From positions 67,013,454 to 67,077,453 of the forward strand of contig OX388345.1 of NCBI GenBank assembly GCA_947579665.1: a DNA stretch of 64,000 nt, in the 5' to 3' direction. The translations under genes and the position numbers were made by a program. Positions 12,901 through 27,900 of the stretch are shown here, one piece after another. The notes under the pieces were generated by a model. It was not told where the DNA came from. It saw only the letters and a list, made by a program, of their open reading frames with translations, and searched no databases. How positions within the stretch are numbered: position 1 is the stretch's first letter; every line of letters starts with the position of its first letter. This DNA comes from Sympetrum striolatum (taxonomy: Eukaryota > Arthropoda > Insecta > Odonata > Libellulidae).

Positions 12901-15900
12901 AAGTGAGTTCTATATTATTTTCAAGCAACTATTTCATTTGCTAATCCTTTGATCAACAATTAAATTAACATTGAATTGAGCTAAGGTAATTTATGAGGCT
13001 AATATATAATTATGTAAGTCTGAGTGAAAGAATTTTAGGATGCTGAAAAACTGCTGGTTGGTGGTGATTAATTTAGTAAATATGGTATTTAACCAATTAT
13101 AGGGAACACATTTACCTTAAGTAACTCTTAGTGTTAGAGATATTTGAAGGAAAAGTAAAACAATCACAAAACCAAATTCACCTTATTCAAAAATCTTAGC
13201 TTATATCATATCGACCAAAACTTTAAATAGCCTAAATGAAAACATTTCCCTTGTTTTTCATTATAACTGCAATCCATTTATAATGTAAAAAAAGAATATG
13301 GTTCAGTTAACATATTAGGGTTTGATAAGCTCCAAAAAACCATAGTGTGCTAGCAAACTATGGCATATGGAGCTTTGAAAACTCTAATCCAAAATCTATT
13401 TCTATGAAACACAAGATCCCACAATTTTAAGGATAATATACATGGAATCTTTCCTACACCGTTAGTATGGTTATAAGTCATGCAAGTAATAGTCAAATAT
13501 TCTTCAAATATTAAAGCTAATTTTCTAAAGTAAAACCTTACTTGATTTATAAAAGTAAATTTCAAATAAGGTTATGCGTTCTATCTTAGTTAAACAACCA
13601 ATCCTGGGTTAAAAGGATTTACCTAGAATCTGTTAACACTTGAATAAATATCCTAAAACTATCCTTTTCCCGAGCATGTATGGAATAATTAACGGTATAG
13701 AAACCTAACCAAATGTAATTAAATTTTTATAAACATATGAGACGGCATTATGAATTTCTTATAAAATGGTTACAAACATGACATAACATACCTGTGCAGG
13801 AGTCAAATGGGTCACCTACGAATCCTGGAGGACAGGCACATCGGAAGCCTCCCTCGACATTATTACATAGAGCATTTCTTCCACATGGGGCGCGGGCAAG
13901 GCACTCATTTTCATCACTGCAACCTCCTCTACCGTATGGGTCGCCCACATATCCTTCTGGACAGTGACACTTGTGACCACCAGGCTCATTCGTGCACAGG
14001 GCTCCGGGACCACAGGCATTGCGATCATCGCATTCATTTCTGTCCGCACACTATATTACGAAGATAGAGGACATTAGATCCGTCACGAAATACGAAAGGT
14101 TACGAAAATTAAAACGCAAGAAACTTACACTGATAGAAAATCAACAAGTAGATGAGATTAAGGCAACGATTAAAAAATGAAACTGATTTATGATTTAAAA
14201 ATTGACTTAAAATGTCTACAGAAGAATAGCGATTTTTTTTACCATTGTTCATTATTTAAAACTATTGAAAACTGAAAGTTAAAAAAGTTTTGACACGATT
14301 TTTCCGCCTTTGAAATATTTTAGTTAGAGATAGAGGAGGTTAAAAGTTAAGATATAAAAATTAAAAAACTTACTCCATCGTAAGGATTTCCGTAGAAGCC
14401 TTCCAGGCAAGAACAAGTGTAGTTTCCTGGTAAATTATGACAGCGAGCGTTGTGACCACAAGCGTTTGGATTCTGGCACTCATCAATGTCTGTATACGAT
14501 GAAGAAAATGAAAAAAAATAACATGAAGATAGTTAAATTAAGGAGTAATTTTCAATATTGATAAAACATCAAAAATTAATTCTAATAATACATTATCAGT
14601 AGAAAAAACAACCGAAGAATCTTCGAAGTACATATTTACCTTTCATTCAATGCGATATTACTACAAGTTATGTGGAGAGTAAATTTATATCAGATTGAAT
14701 GACAATTACAGTTGGGCTGTATATATTGGAGGGTGCTCGATAACGCAAAAAATAATCAAACGTATCAAACCTTTTCTGTACTTAAAGATTGAAATGCGTA
14801 TGGCCTGGTAATCTAAACAGCGAATATTAGATGTTACCGGCGCGTGCAAAATAAAATATAAAGGTTGCAACCATTTTCCATAAATAGGACTTGGTGATTA
14901 GCATTCAACCCCGAAAGGCCAAGGGCTGTGCTACTACATAAGCTATAAAAGTTCCCAATTTTTCGTAAGAAAACGATAATTAATTAACATAAATCAATTT
15001 ATCATGGATTTTTATTGAAGTGTTTACTCTGACAGCTGCCACCGGCATACTGGGTATAATGACGCTAAATTACCAAAATATCTCAAAATTCTACTGGTTT
15101 CTGTAATAATCAGATATAAATCTGACTAATACTTATCACATTATAACGAGAAGTTAATTTCTAATGGGATACGCGATTTTTTATAAAAATGGTCGAATAA
15201 TTTCGAAAAGACATATAACAAGGAAGAAAATAATCATATTTTTTAAGAAAAGACCGTAAGATCGTTGCATTTACAGCGCATCGGCTTCAGGTGACAGAGG
15301 CCATGATTAATCTAAAAGCAACATGAAATAGTTCCGAGTTGAATCAAATCATTTCACAATTCCACGCTCTTTATAAATGAAGGCTGTTAAAATGACAGAT
15401 TAAATGTTTAACCTTCTAAGCTGTAACTGTGAAAAGGAAGCATGTTCTATATTAATTAATTTTTCGTTAGCTTTATATAGAGGTAGTATATAGTTTCTTT
15501 ATACAGCCTTTACGTGAATACTTAATAATTTTATTTTTCAATTTGAAAATACAAAGAATGTGTGCACGTATCCTACAGATTGCAACTATGTAATAGCAAA
15601 CATCACATTGCTGAAGGCTATAATCTACCATACTAAATTATTTTTCACTGTAATTCAAAGTATGATCTGGGACTGATCTTTTCACGTGGGTACAAGTCAA
15701 TTCAAGTTTTGTGAATCTATGAGCAGTTCGATAAATAATGAAAGAATGTTTTCTCTTGTGAGTACAAATGAGAAGAAATCACGATTAAAACTAGAGAAAA
15801 GCAGCGTTTCTTTTAAGTAGTGCGTTCATGATATAACTTTAATGTGTCTGTTCAGTTGAACTCCTTCTGAGGCGTGATTATTATTAAAATGAACTTACCC

Positions 15901-18900
15901 AAGCATTCCACTTCTCCGTCGCCGTGGAATCCCGGAAGGCACTTGCAAACGAAATGAGCCGGCAGGTTGCAGCACTCGGCGTTGGCTACGCACCGCTGAG
16001 CTAACACTGGATTGTCACACTCGTTTATGTCTGTCAAATAAAAAAAGATAGCATTAACACAAACTTGGAAGATTGAAACAGCTGTTATTCACGGCTATTC
16101 CTTGATTTTTAGCAATCTTAATTCCTAAGAGTAGCGAAAAATATTCCAGAGTGGAGAACTTGACTAAACTTACGTGTGATATCTAAACTATTGTTTCGCT
16201 CATCAGGAAAATGTTTCCAATTTGTGCGAAACCTTAAAAAAATTAATGATCAACTGCAGATCTTCATTGAGAAGCATTTCAACTGTGATTTTGTTTCGAG
16301 AAGGAAACGAAAGTTAGAGAATATGAAATAGCATATAGTAAATCTTAAAATGAATATTATCAATTATTATTAATTTTTCTCATATATTTTTTACTCCTGG
16401 AATCTAAAACCATAAATTGCGATAATGGTGTGCCGATTTACTTTTCACATATAGTATTTTTAAAGAAGAACTTTTATTTATAATTGGAGTTTTTGCCATT
16501 AACATAAAAGACATACACTGAAATATATATTCAATACTATACGAAATAAATATTCATATAATTTATCAAATATGAAAAGTGAATTATTGGAGGTGTACAA
16601 AGTTAATAGAAACAAAAATCAATTTCTGACGACTTGCACAGTAAATAAATAACTTCTTTACTTCGGGCAAACTGGAAGCTTCTCCCTATAGCATGGAAGT
16701 ATCGATCCTTGTCCTGACATTATTGCAGCAAAAGTTTCAAATATAGCAAATAGAGCAATCTCCGTCTCATATTAATTCAATTTTTTTAATTATCCTAACT
16801 ATTGAAGGATTCAAAAAATTGTAAGGCTTTCTACGCTGAATTGGAACCCGAGACACGTGCACTTACAGGTAACGAATGTTTGGAAAATATTTCGAGATTT
16901 AAATACCACTTCGGTGAATACAGTAGGTATTAGGAATTCTATGGAGGGGATGGAGGAATTTAAATGTTACCTTTTTATTGTGTATATTTCAGCTACTGGG
17001 TACTATACGTCTATTGACTCAGAGAGACTTAGCGAAGATCCAAGTGAATATCAATCATTTCCGAGGGAACGGTCCTAACGACCTTGGTCGTAAAGTAGGG
17101 TTTCCCCTCGCATTCATCAAACCTCTTGGTTTATTAAATCACCAAGGTCGTCCCGGTACGACGGCGACAAAGTAAATTCTCATGCGCCGCGTGCACCTCA
17201 TCACAAGCAGTGCATTCGAATGCACGGCCAATCAATTAGTCTCTTCCATTTCCCACCCATCTTCTTCAAGAATCGTTTCCACCGTTTCTTGGCATCTCTT
17301 AGAACCCCACAAGCGGCCACCCCACGTACATACTCCCCTGTTGCATATTCCTAATACCCCCCTTTAACATAGAATGCATCATCGCGCAGGACGCCTCCCT
17401 CTAGGGACCATCGGCCGCACTGCCAATGGCCTCTGCGGCAGAACCCGTTCCCACGACAATCTAACTCCCTCGTCTTCCTCCTCCACATCGGGTCCCACCC
17501 TTCCTCCTTCCCACCCTTTGATTTCCGCATGCAAAACCTCCGCAGCAGATTAAACGGTCTCGGAGGACGGAACCGACAGCGCTCCCCTGCATTCGGGTGC
17601 AGAACTGGGAGCCGGTAGCCACCGTGCGAGGGAGATCTTCCTCCCAGATAAAGGGACGGGCTTCCTGAACAGTCCGCGAGTTATTTCCGACGGAATGCCT
17701 TCCCCGGACGCCTTTTCGTTCCCTCGGGGAAGCGGAGAAAAAACAGAGAGGCGGATGTGAGCCAAAAACAGATGAGATCGAAACGTTCGCCGATGCCAAA
17801 AAGTTTCCAATGAGTTTCCGCACACGTGCAAGTGCTGCATATTCAGCCGGATGAGCGTAATAAAGCGTGGGATGGATGAGTCCGTAATTGAAACTGCCCG
17901 GGCAGGAATACACGTGAGCGCGGGGATTTATTACCGGGAAATGAGCTTTATTTGCGCATTTCGCCCGTAATTTCGAGCGCGGAAGTCCACGATTGCCATT
18001 ATTACGGGATGATTCCGCATTTTTATGAAGCTCCCTATGTTTTCCAAGGGTTGATGCTGATGAAGAGAGCTATTAGCTGTAGCTGCGAGCATTCCGAGAT
18101 GTCGAGTCACTGTTTGGTTTTGTCTAGGGCTACAAAACCGCGATTGTTTTGTTTGTTTCCGCGACAAAGAATGTTTGTTGATTCTGGGGGAAATCTCTTA
18201 GGTGTTGGAATTCCTGTTGGTTGTGATTGCGGAAATCGACGCCCAAAAACGGAGAGTGAATGACCTGTCCTTCCTTTCTCGTAAAATGAGTAAACAAACG
18301 ACTATTTCTTCAGAATTCTCACAGGTTCGGTCTCACTCCGAGGTATTTTACGGCAACTCTTCCACGGGAGGCTAACAGGGCGTAGGGTTTGGCTTTCTTA
18401 TCCTTGCTGACCTTCCCTGACTTAAGAACAGCAATTGCCTTAGGGAAACATACCGCAGATCTAGAGGGTATGGAAAATGAGTTGGTAGATGCTGTTGAGC
18501 AGCATGGCATTACAGTATGGACGCTCGCGGGGTAGAAGCACTGAGAATGTTTTTCATTACTATTAAATGCTAATGGAGAAAAATGTCAAATATGTGTACT
18601 AGTACTCTTGAACAACTCAAACCTGACTTTCATGTCTTGTTAAGATGTTCAAAAAGGGGTTGGACACAGGTCTAGGGATCGGGAACTCTACTTGGAAAAC
18701 CAATTGTGAAACCATTGGTTCAAATTGGATTTCGCATTGCCAGTATTAAATAGCCCAAGATAGATATTGAACTAAAAATTGAAGAAATATTATAGGAGAT
18801 TTCTTTTTTTCCCATTTTGCCTTAAGAAGTGAACGAAAGACCTATACATAAACAGGACATAAAACCTCCTGAAGAGGTGTTTGGTGAAAAATTTGCAGAT

Positions 18901-21900
18901 TCGCCACCTCTTCCACTGGGGTTCGACTATAAGATTGCAGGTAAGTAAGGATTCACATTTAAGAGCTGGCGAATGAATGCAATTCAAATTTAGATATAAA
19001 TTCTTTGTATTGAAATCTCATTACTCGAAGTTCGCTCTTAAAAAAAGATTTCCAAACGTAGTGCCAAAGGACAGCCGATAATTCAAACGATTGTAATATT
19101 GCCTTTATATTCAATGAAATTTTAGGATAGGATCCTTCATTAATACTTAATTTTAATTAGGAGAATAAACTAAAAGTTTCAAAAATCTAGATTTTATTAC
19201 TAGCATGTTCTTGCTTAATCCGCCTTTATACAACTACCAAAGTACGGTATAGTTTTCTACAACGTTCGAGCGGTTACGTAATTCTACAATTGAAAAAATT
19301 AAAGGTTTAGACGCTCCGTGATAAACTTGTAAGAATTTCATCTTCTGCATTAAGATATTTAAAAAATCGATAAAAATTGGTTACTTTGCGAACAGTTATA
19401 TATACCGTTAAAAATCAGTTTAAAAATAAGTAATCGACAGCTTTGAGAATAAATGGAAAATATGCTAATGCTTTCAAATTTCGCGGAAGATACACGCTTG
19501 GTCGACAGGTGACATTCGAAGAAAGGATCGCGCATCTCATCTGAATACACGCACTTAAAACCCCGTTATACCCATACGAGCCTCTTCGGATGCCTCCGAA
19601 AACAGCTCCACCTTGAGAGACGCAAAAATTTCCGCGATGCAATCACACCTTCGCGGTCAACAACCGATAAGGACGGTGCAGGGTGACAGGCCTGTAAGAC
19701 ACCGGAACGTTAACCAAAGAATGGGCTGTAAAATTCTGCAAACCTTCCCATTAATCCCCATGGCAATAAGGGCAGAGCTTTGGCCGGCGTGCGAAATGCT
19801 ATGGGAGAAATTCTTGCGGCGCGGAGGGTCGCTGACCAACGGCGCGGAGGAGGTCGGGAATGGTGGAGGAGGGAGGAAGGCGGATGAAAAGGGAGAAAGG
19901 AAGAGGATTGTTTGGAAGGCGGCGAAAGAGAGTTTTGCCCGTCGTATAGGAGAGACGGCAAAACCGTTAGGCGATGGGAGGGTAAACGACCTCAAGCCTG
20001 CAGCGGAGGGAACTGCGGCCGCTCAGGTGGTCCAAGCGGCTGCAGACGAAAGGAAGAGTCCGGTGGAGCGGAGGACGTGATTTTTCGGCGAAAGGGTAGA
20101 GAGTGAATGTGCTCGGTGGTCCACCGCAAAACCGAAATCTCCGAGGGAGAGGAGGGAACGAGAAGAGCAGATGATGATGTCATACGGAAGAAATGCGATC
20201 TGGAATTGAGAAATTCCGAACGTTTTGGGGACCGGGGTTATGGAATGAATGCGCAAACACCTTTCATACGTGAGTAATAACGTATTATATGACCAAGCTC
20301 GGGAATATAATGTATTTGCTAATGATTAGAATGGGATAACAATTCGAACAAAGAAAAAGGGTAGAAAACTCTGACAGATTTGCAATTTGGACATTTATAT
20401 TTCGTTCAATATCGCAAAAATACTGCTTCGATGATTAGACCGAGTAAACTCATTGGTTTCTTCAACTTAACTTTTTTGGAGACACAAAATAGGAAAATTA
20501 TGAACTCTACATCCTGAAGACATGAATGTTAGACTTAGGAAGTATTTTGGTAAAAATAGAATAACATCTACGTAAAAGTTTAGTAAATAAAATCACAAAA
20601 TAATGAAAATAATTCCGACAACTTCTAAAAGATTTTGGAAAGCGTGAAACAGGTGTCATTAATGAATTGGTTTTCGTCGGAATTTCAGGATAAAGATTAG
20701 ATGAATGGGTGCTCGGAGCATAAACTAACCAGGAAAGAGTTATGAAGTTGGAATTAAAATTAACATTATATTAAAACCTAATGAAAATTATCTAGTTACT
20801 TTTTGACTTTAGATACAAATATATCGAAGAATTCGAAATGAAAATATTGCTAAATCAATTTTAACCACATCTGAAAATTTTTAACAGAGTAACTTATCAA
20901 AAAAGGGGCGAAAATCTTTTAATATTTTAGTTTCAAATCAAGATCGCCACTCTTCGCGTAAGGGGATGTGAACTCTTGTAAATGAGTTAATTTCCATAAG
21001 ATAAAAGCTTCCATGTTTTGCTGATGGATACATATCCTAAAGACTTTCTCACGAGAAGAAATAATGTAGATACCATTCTGTTAATTGCACAATTTATCTG
21101 ACCCCCGAAAAGTTAATTCAACTTCGCTTGAGAAAGTCATGTGTATAATGTTTAGGAAGGATCTGACGTCATCCTGAGCGTAATTAATGAAAGTAAAGAT
21201 CTTATCGGGAGGACGAAACGGATGAAAGCAAAAAAATGGTCGAAGACGAGGAACCCTAAAACAGTTATAAGGCCGAGGACAAAGCATTCCCACGGACGAT
21301 AAGTCAATTGGCTCGAGAATTCGCAGGACATCGAATCAGGGTAACGTTATTGGGAAAATTATACGTTTGGCTTGAGAAATTTGAGGCGGAATGAAATTGA
21401 CATGAACGGAAATGAGCATGTCAGCCTTTTAATGAAGCACAGTTCGAAATTCTGTGGGGGTATAACAAGGAAAACGCTTAGTTAGCATTCAGTAAGAATG
21501 ATTTAAGATATTCATGGCAAAAAAGGAGTTTCCTTAAGGAAGTAATTTTCGGGAAATGATCGAATCACGGTAATAATTATGAATGCATATGAAATAATTA
21601 CTTCATCCTCACCACGATTATCTGAAACAGTATACCCGACAATAATTAAAAATGATTAATTCTGATCGGCAGAATAATCCTTTTAAATTTATACTTCAAG
21701 AAGAGGAAGAGAAAAAGCTTTACCCTAAAAACTCTTCTCAAACTCTATAACATAACAGTTTTAAGATACCTATAAACATCTCTTCGTCGATAATGATCGC
21801 TTTTGATACATCAGCGAACTTAGAGTAGTTCTAGTAAGTTGATTAATTTTTACGAATTGGAAGAGATTGGTGATTTTATACGTTCTTCATTTCTAAATTT

Positions 21901-24900
21901 ATAATTTAATGATTATTCAATTGTATGAACATTCAAACTTATCGAATTTATGATCGGTCGACTATTCAATCCGATCATGAACGTGTTTAACTTTTAGAAC
22001 AGATTTAAAAATTTTCGTGGAACATCAAACTCGCAAATTTTACCGAACAATAGCAACTAAGATGACGACTCAGTTACATGCATTATAAATATCGATTTAT
22101 TCATAGATAGAACTACTGAGGTGATATGCGATGGAAGAAAGCTAGAGATGCAGATATTGCTCCAAATTTAACTTGCGACATCTACCACACAGGCCATTTG
22201 GCATACATGTAACTCTTCGTGCTATTAGATTTGAACAAAGAGATAGCTTTAAAAAGTACTGGTAGTCAAATACTCTATGCATTCCCTCGGACAATATAAA
22301 TATATCGTCATTATATGGCGAAAATACAGTTCAGATGATATAACCCACACAAATGAATGTGATAAAAAGTGTAGTAATTATGTACTTACCCTGACAGGAG
22401 AACCCGTCGCCTTCATATCCTGGAAAACACGTGCACTGGAAGCTTCCCAAGGTGTTCGTGCAGTGAGCGAATACGTCACAAGGTCGGTACTTGCACTCGT
22501 TCTCGTCTGCAAAAGAAGGTGAAGAACGTAGGCAGGGTTAGACAACAGTTCGTGAGGATACGGGAGATAGGCGGGGGAAGCGTCGTTTGAAGATCACGGA
22601 ATATTTATCGCGCCAGATTCACCGGTGAGATGGAAAAGAAGATAGCGAGTGAGTCGAAAGAAAGACCATCGAGGATGATTATTTACAGTTTTACCGCGGT
22701 CGATGGAAGATATAGTGAGTTGCGACATAATTGGGGTGATATTAAGTCTAGGATAGCCTTGAGAGCACATTAAGAGAAGAGAGGGACGGTAAAGAATTCC
22801 TAGATCGTAAGAAGCTCGGTCTCAAGACAACTTTCAAGGAGAGAGAAAATCGTTGCAAATATTTACAGTTGGGGAAAGGAAACTTAGTACGTATAAACAG
22901 AGGAGTAAAATTCACAGCCTAGTCTCTAGTTAGACAACCACTATTTCTTATACAAATTTCTTAGGAATAACTTTTTGAAACATTTTCCGGTAAATACTTC
23001 GAGGATTTTACTAGGTATCTAAAAGTTGCATTTTAATTAGGAACTCGAGAATATTTCATGTACCACTATTGTCAAAATATAGTTGTTGTCATGACAATAC
23101 TCATAGCAAAACAATGGAAATAGAGTTATGAATTATTGAGGGAATACATATTGAATATATATTCAATAATGCTCCCGAAAGACATATGTAATGATAACAA
23201 GAATAACATAAAAATTATAAATACAATTGTTATCATTATCATTTTTGTAATTAAAAAAACTAGTATCATCGATATGATTTTTTTTAAACGCAAGTTTGAG
23301 TTGCAAATATATTTTGAATACTAAAATCGAAAGGCTGCAGGATTTAATTTAACTGTAATTTTACTTTGGTCATTAATAATCATTACGTAGCCTATATAGA
23401 GTAAATAAATTAGCAGATCCAGAGAAACTTGCAGGATCCACGCATACCGCATGAAAAGCATGGAATTTCATCGCCAAATAGAGTAATATGTGGAGTTCGG
23501 ATTCGAAATTTTAAAATTAATTCGGTTGCATGCCTCCCTCGGGGCGAACTTGTTGAAAGCAAATGCAAATAATCGACCCGGACGTAACTTTCATCGTGGA
23601 AGAAATCCGCTATTTGGGTTTCGTCCACGTCGGGATGAATGAACCGTGATTTCGCAAGTGACCCACCTGGCACTTCGCAGCTACAGCCACCGAAACCGTC
23701 GTTACAGTGACACTGCGAATCCAAACAGACACCGTTCTGGCACTCGACTCCTTTTTCGCTCCTGCAATTCGCTGTAAAATAACAAAATGGAAAATAAGTT
23801 AATCTTCAAGCAATAAACATTTAAGAAGAAGTAGATTAGATAACGCTAGACAACAGTTATGAATACGTACAAATGTATGGATAAACTTCATTTGGAGCGA
23901 AATGGATATATTATATATTCATTCATAAAATTTAATATGGGCAAATTGTCAATTGAAAAAGCCCGTCTTGTATGAAACCCGTTAGAAATAATAATCTTTA
24001 AAAGGTAGGTAATACAACCTACAGTAGGTAACCTACAAATAGTAGGTAATAAGTTAGATAGATAAATCATAAATATAATCAACTACATACATCTAAATTA
24101 TATGAATACCGCAGTACGATGTTAAAAATATAATATCGTAACGTAAATTATTATTAAGATTTAAAACAAAGAATAAAGATGATACAATAATTAAATAATC
24201 AATTTCGATCTAAAACTGATCAAAAAGTAATTTCACTGCAGATATTTCTGAAAATAACAATACGAAACTTACTTTTTAATAATTTACACCATAAAAATTC
24301 AGTAGTTTACTTAATCGGCATTTTATTGTAATATGTCGCCTAACGATATTTAAAATAATTAAATACGTAAATTTGGCTCCAATGATCTTGAAGCTCATAC
24401 ATTTTATAAACGTTCTCCGATTATTTCCATGAACAGAAAAGATTATTAATAACATCAACGATGTAATAAAATATCCTTTGGACGGGAAATCTTTCAATTC
24501 TCGCAGAAAAATTACAATCTCGCCTGGTTCACCATTTCAGTTCGACCGCATGAATGATATAATCTTCGAGAGCTACAACAAAAATAGTTTCTGAGTGAGA
24601 CTTGTTCAGTCGGAAGCCTTAGGGACATTTCGGCAAAAAGCAGGTTGTGTCATTCACACGGTTAAGCAGAAAAACCTCGAATTAATCCCTTGTTAAGATG
24701 AAACGAAGCTGCCGTAATTTGGAACAAAATTATTGGAGACTTCCGCACGAGGAGCGGGAAAGAAGACCCTTAGAGGGATAATTACACGGGAGTAGCCGGC
24801 GGCGATGGCAAAACCCGAATCCGTAATCATTCTTTTTTATGAATAAGGAGCCGAAAAGACTCATCACTTTGGAACCAATTACGATTACAATCCGCTAGAA

Positions 24901-27900
24901 AGCTGAAGAGTACATACCTATTCTCTCCCCGGTTTAAGTCTTTCGTCAGGAATCTTGCACATTAGATTGCCTAGTAGCTATTTATCACTCAAAGCGCTTT
25001 GTTAAGCGAGGCGGTTATTATATATTTCGTGTAATTTTTATTTCCTCTGAGATTATTTAAACGTTATCACTTTATACATATTATTTAACAATTGTTGAAT
25101 CACTTCTGTTTCTACTTCTACCATTATAAATCTTACAGAACCTTTTTTCAACTCGCTTTTCACTAATTAAACACAGAAACAATGCTTTTGACGACCTCAG
25201 CCTTTGAGAGTTACATGCAATTTTTTCTCTTGCTAAAAATAATAATCGTCTTTATTTGGGCGAGCTTGAGACTAAAAGACTCTTCTTCCATCCAAACCAT
25301 TGTCATTAATTATAGAATAATTCAATTAAATAAAATATTATAAGAAAAAAATTAGAAGAATTTTGGATGTATTAAACGTAAGAGATTCTTAGGAAGATGG
25401 GAGATTCATGATGTACTCTTGGATATTGTAGGCATGTCATTTCTTTATAAACTTTACAAAAATATATGCTTACTAAATTAGCTATACTAAGGCACATTAC
25501 TTAAAAGTTGATCAAGATATTCTGGTGTGAACCCTGGCATAATCCAACACACGAAGAGGGAAGGAAGTTTAGCTCCCGAGTTTTGATTCTCTCAAACGAA
25601 AACCCGCTCTAAATAGTTTAATTACCAATTCTGGCAGCAGTAACAGCTATGATAATAGTGGGTGTTTCGTTGCATTGATCTAACGGTTTTAAAAGTTTCC
25701 CAGATCATTTTGCAGTCTTTTTACCCTAACCCTTTGAGACCCACGCGAAGGGAAAACGGAACTCGAAAAAGGCAAACCTTTAGATATGAAAAGTTTCCCG
25801 TCCAAATGAGACGGGTCAGTGTATAATCAAAGGGGTGTTAGAATGCAAAACACGACTTCGGGATGTCGGCTAATTCACATGGCCCGTTACAACTTATATT
25901 TCACTCCCGTACAATAATTCAGCCACACGGAGAAGCTCTATCGGTGGGTAAATCAAGATTAACGGCTTTCTTTTCATCGCGTCAACATTTAGGCATAGCG
26001 GCTCTCTGCAAGAATTAGGCATGGCTCTGTCGAGTCGTTTTCACTCAATCATTAGTCTAGCGGGGGAGTCGCATTCCGATCTCAGATATAAAGCGAGAGT
26101 AACCACACTTCTGCTTGGTAAATGGCATATTATACAAGGAAAGCAAAACTAAGTAAATAAAAGATTTGTGAAAGTTTCAGAGCTATACATTATGGATGTG
26201 TATCAAGAATGCCCGATTTAATCAAAGAACAAATTATGAGGCAAACCATAATTTCGAGAAAAATGAAATCTCATAGAGAAAAGATTTTTGAGAGTAGAAC
26301 GATAAACACTCGAAGTGTAAACCTAAGAGGTATACAAACGCAAAGAATATGCAATGTGATTGTCATTTCCTTCCATTGAATTTACATCAAAATCTTCCCA
26401 TGCTGTCCATACATCGATACCATCACAACGGTCCTCTTTCCCACGCTCTTGGAATAATTTAAGCGGAAAGAATAAATTTCAGTTTTGATTAAACATTATA
26501 ATATTCTCTAGTAAAATCTATTAAATTTGATTATTTTGTTTTCATTCATCATAAGAATGCCCGGGACGGATTTGTCATTAAGTGTGCTAGAGACTAGCTG
26601 AGGGCCCAAAATAGTACCTACCTTTGAACGTATTTTATGATCAATAGTATGTTGGTTGTGGACCTTCTAAGTGGTCCTTCCCCTAGGGCCTCTGATTACT
26701 GAAATTCTCTCCGGAGTATACCCTTGTATTTATAATGTGATTCTGATCACCCATTAGTCTCACCAATACCAATTTATATATTATTTACCATTTACATAAT
26801 AATAATTATTATTATTAATCATATAATATTTACAAATTATATATACGAAAATACGTGGAACCAAATTTTGTATAAATATAAAATATATAAGTTATTTACT
26901 TTTATTTAATTATGAATTTAATAAATTGAGGTTCTCAATAAAAATTGCAAAACTTTTTAACGTTGCAGTATGGTCAGTCATGTGAACATTTTTTAAAATA
27001 TAATCATATAATACAGCTACTTGTTACTCGAATTTTGCAGGTAAACTATAATTCGATTTAAAAATACAGCTCAAATAATCTTTTCAAGGAAAGTATCCCT
27101 CTTTTTGAGTTAATTTTCCTGGTCGAATTCAATAGAATAGAAAAGGGTAGATCTCCGATTAGGACAGAAAGAAATCAATATGTCATCCCTCATCGGGTTT
27201 GCTAAACAACGCGAAGAGATGGTAACCTTGACCACCCGAGTAGGGATGATGAAGAACAGGTGTCCATGCATAGCTAATAACCCAAAATGTGAGCGTTTAG
27301 ACCCTTTAGATAAGAACTAAAACATCTTTCCTCTTACCTGTACACTTGAGCTTCTCCGAGTGTTCATCCGATCCCAAATAGCAATCCGATGTTCCGTCGC
27401 AAAGTTTCGAGAGCTCGTAAAGCTGGAGGACGTCCGTCGATTCGTTCAGTTGGCAGCCGAAGTATCCGTCTTCCAAATTGAGGAAGAAGATCTCCCGCCG
27501 CGGTCCACGGCTCTGTTGTGCCTCCGCCTACAAACAAGAAGAGAGCGGCCGATTGAATTATGGGAAGGTAAAACTTAATGGCGAACATACATCAAGATGA
27601 CGTAGGTTCTCGACCCCACTCAGCATTTGGCCTGACGTGGTCTTCAAGCAGATGGATGAATCAAGGAGTTTGACAGGACTTCCTGCAACGAAATACCAGC
27701 GCGATTTTTCCCTTTTCTTAGCGGGTAATTTTGGTAACATTGGCGAACTTCGCGAAAACGCAGTTAATCTTGGATTCGAGTTATCATCGGCGGATGTGGG
27801 ACGTCATTCTTAATAGGATAAATAGTAGAATTTGTAAACTACGTTATCTTTATTGGAGGAAATGATACAAATGTTAAGGAAGAAGGAAGTAACTCTAACG

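Larger units (their letters stand above)
16031..22389 (-). other. dumpy intron 4
   Basis: Intron of 6359 bp between exons 4 and 5. It includes GC-rich blocks at about 17.1-18.3 kb and 19.6-20.25 kb and a decayed reverse-transcriptase fragment at 18322-18502. Near 17077-17151 there are short inverted copies of CGACCTTGGT/ACCAAGGTCG. No further cysteine-rich exon was seen, and the exon 4 to exon 5 junction (SCQ-DINEC) leaves no need for one. Confidence 0.8.

Noticed and set aside
19613..20080. 155-codon plus-strand open frame
   Set aside because: Low-complexity charged protein in a GC-rich patch with overlapping frames on both strands. No recognisable family.
23410..23724. Longer minus-strand frame running past exon 3
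   Set aside because: The part beyond the GTGGGT donor at 23666 loses the cysteine pattern, while splicing to exon 4 restores VPDENEC.
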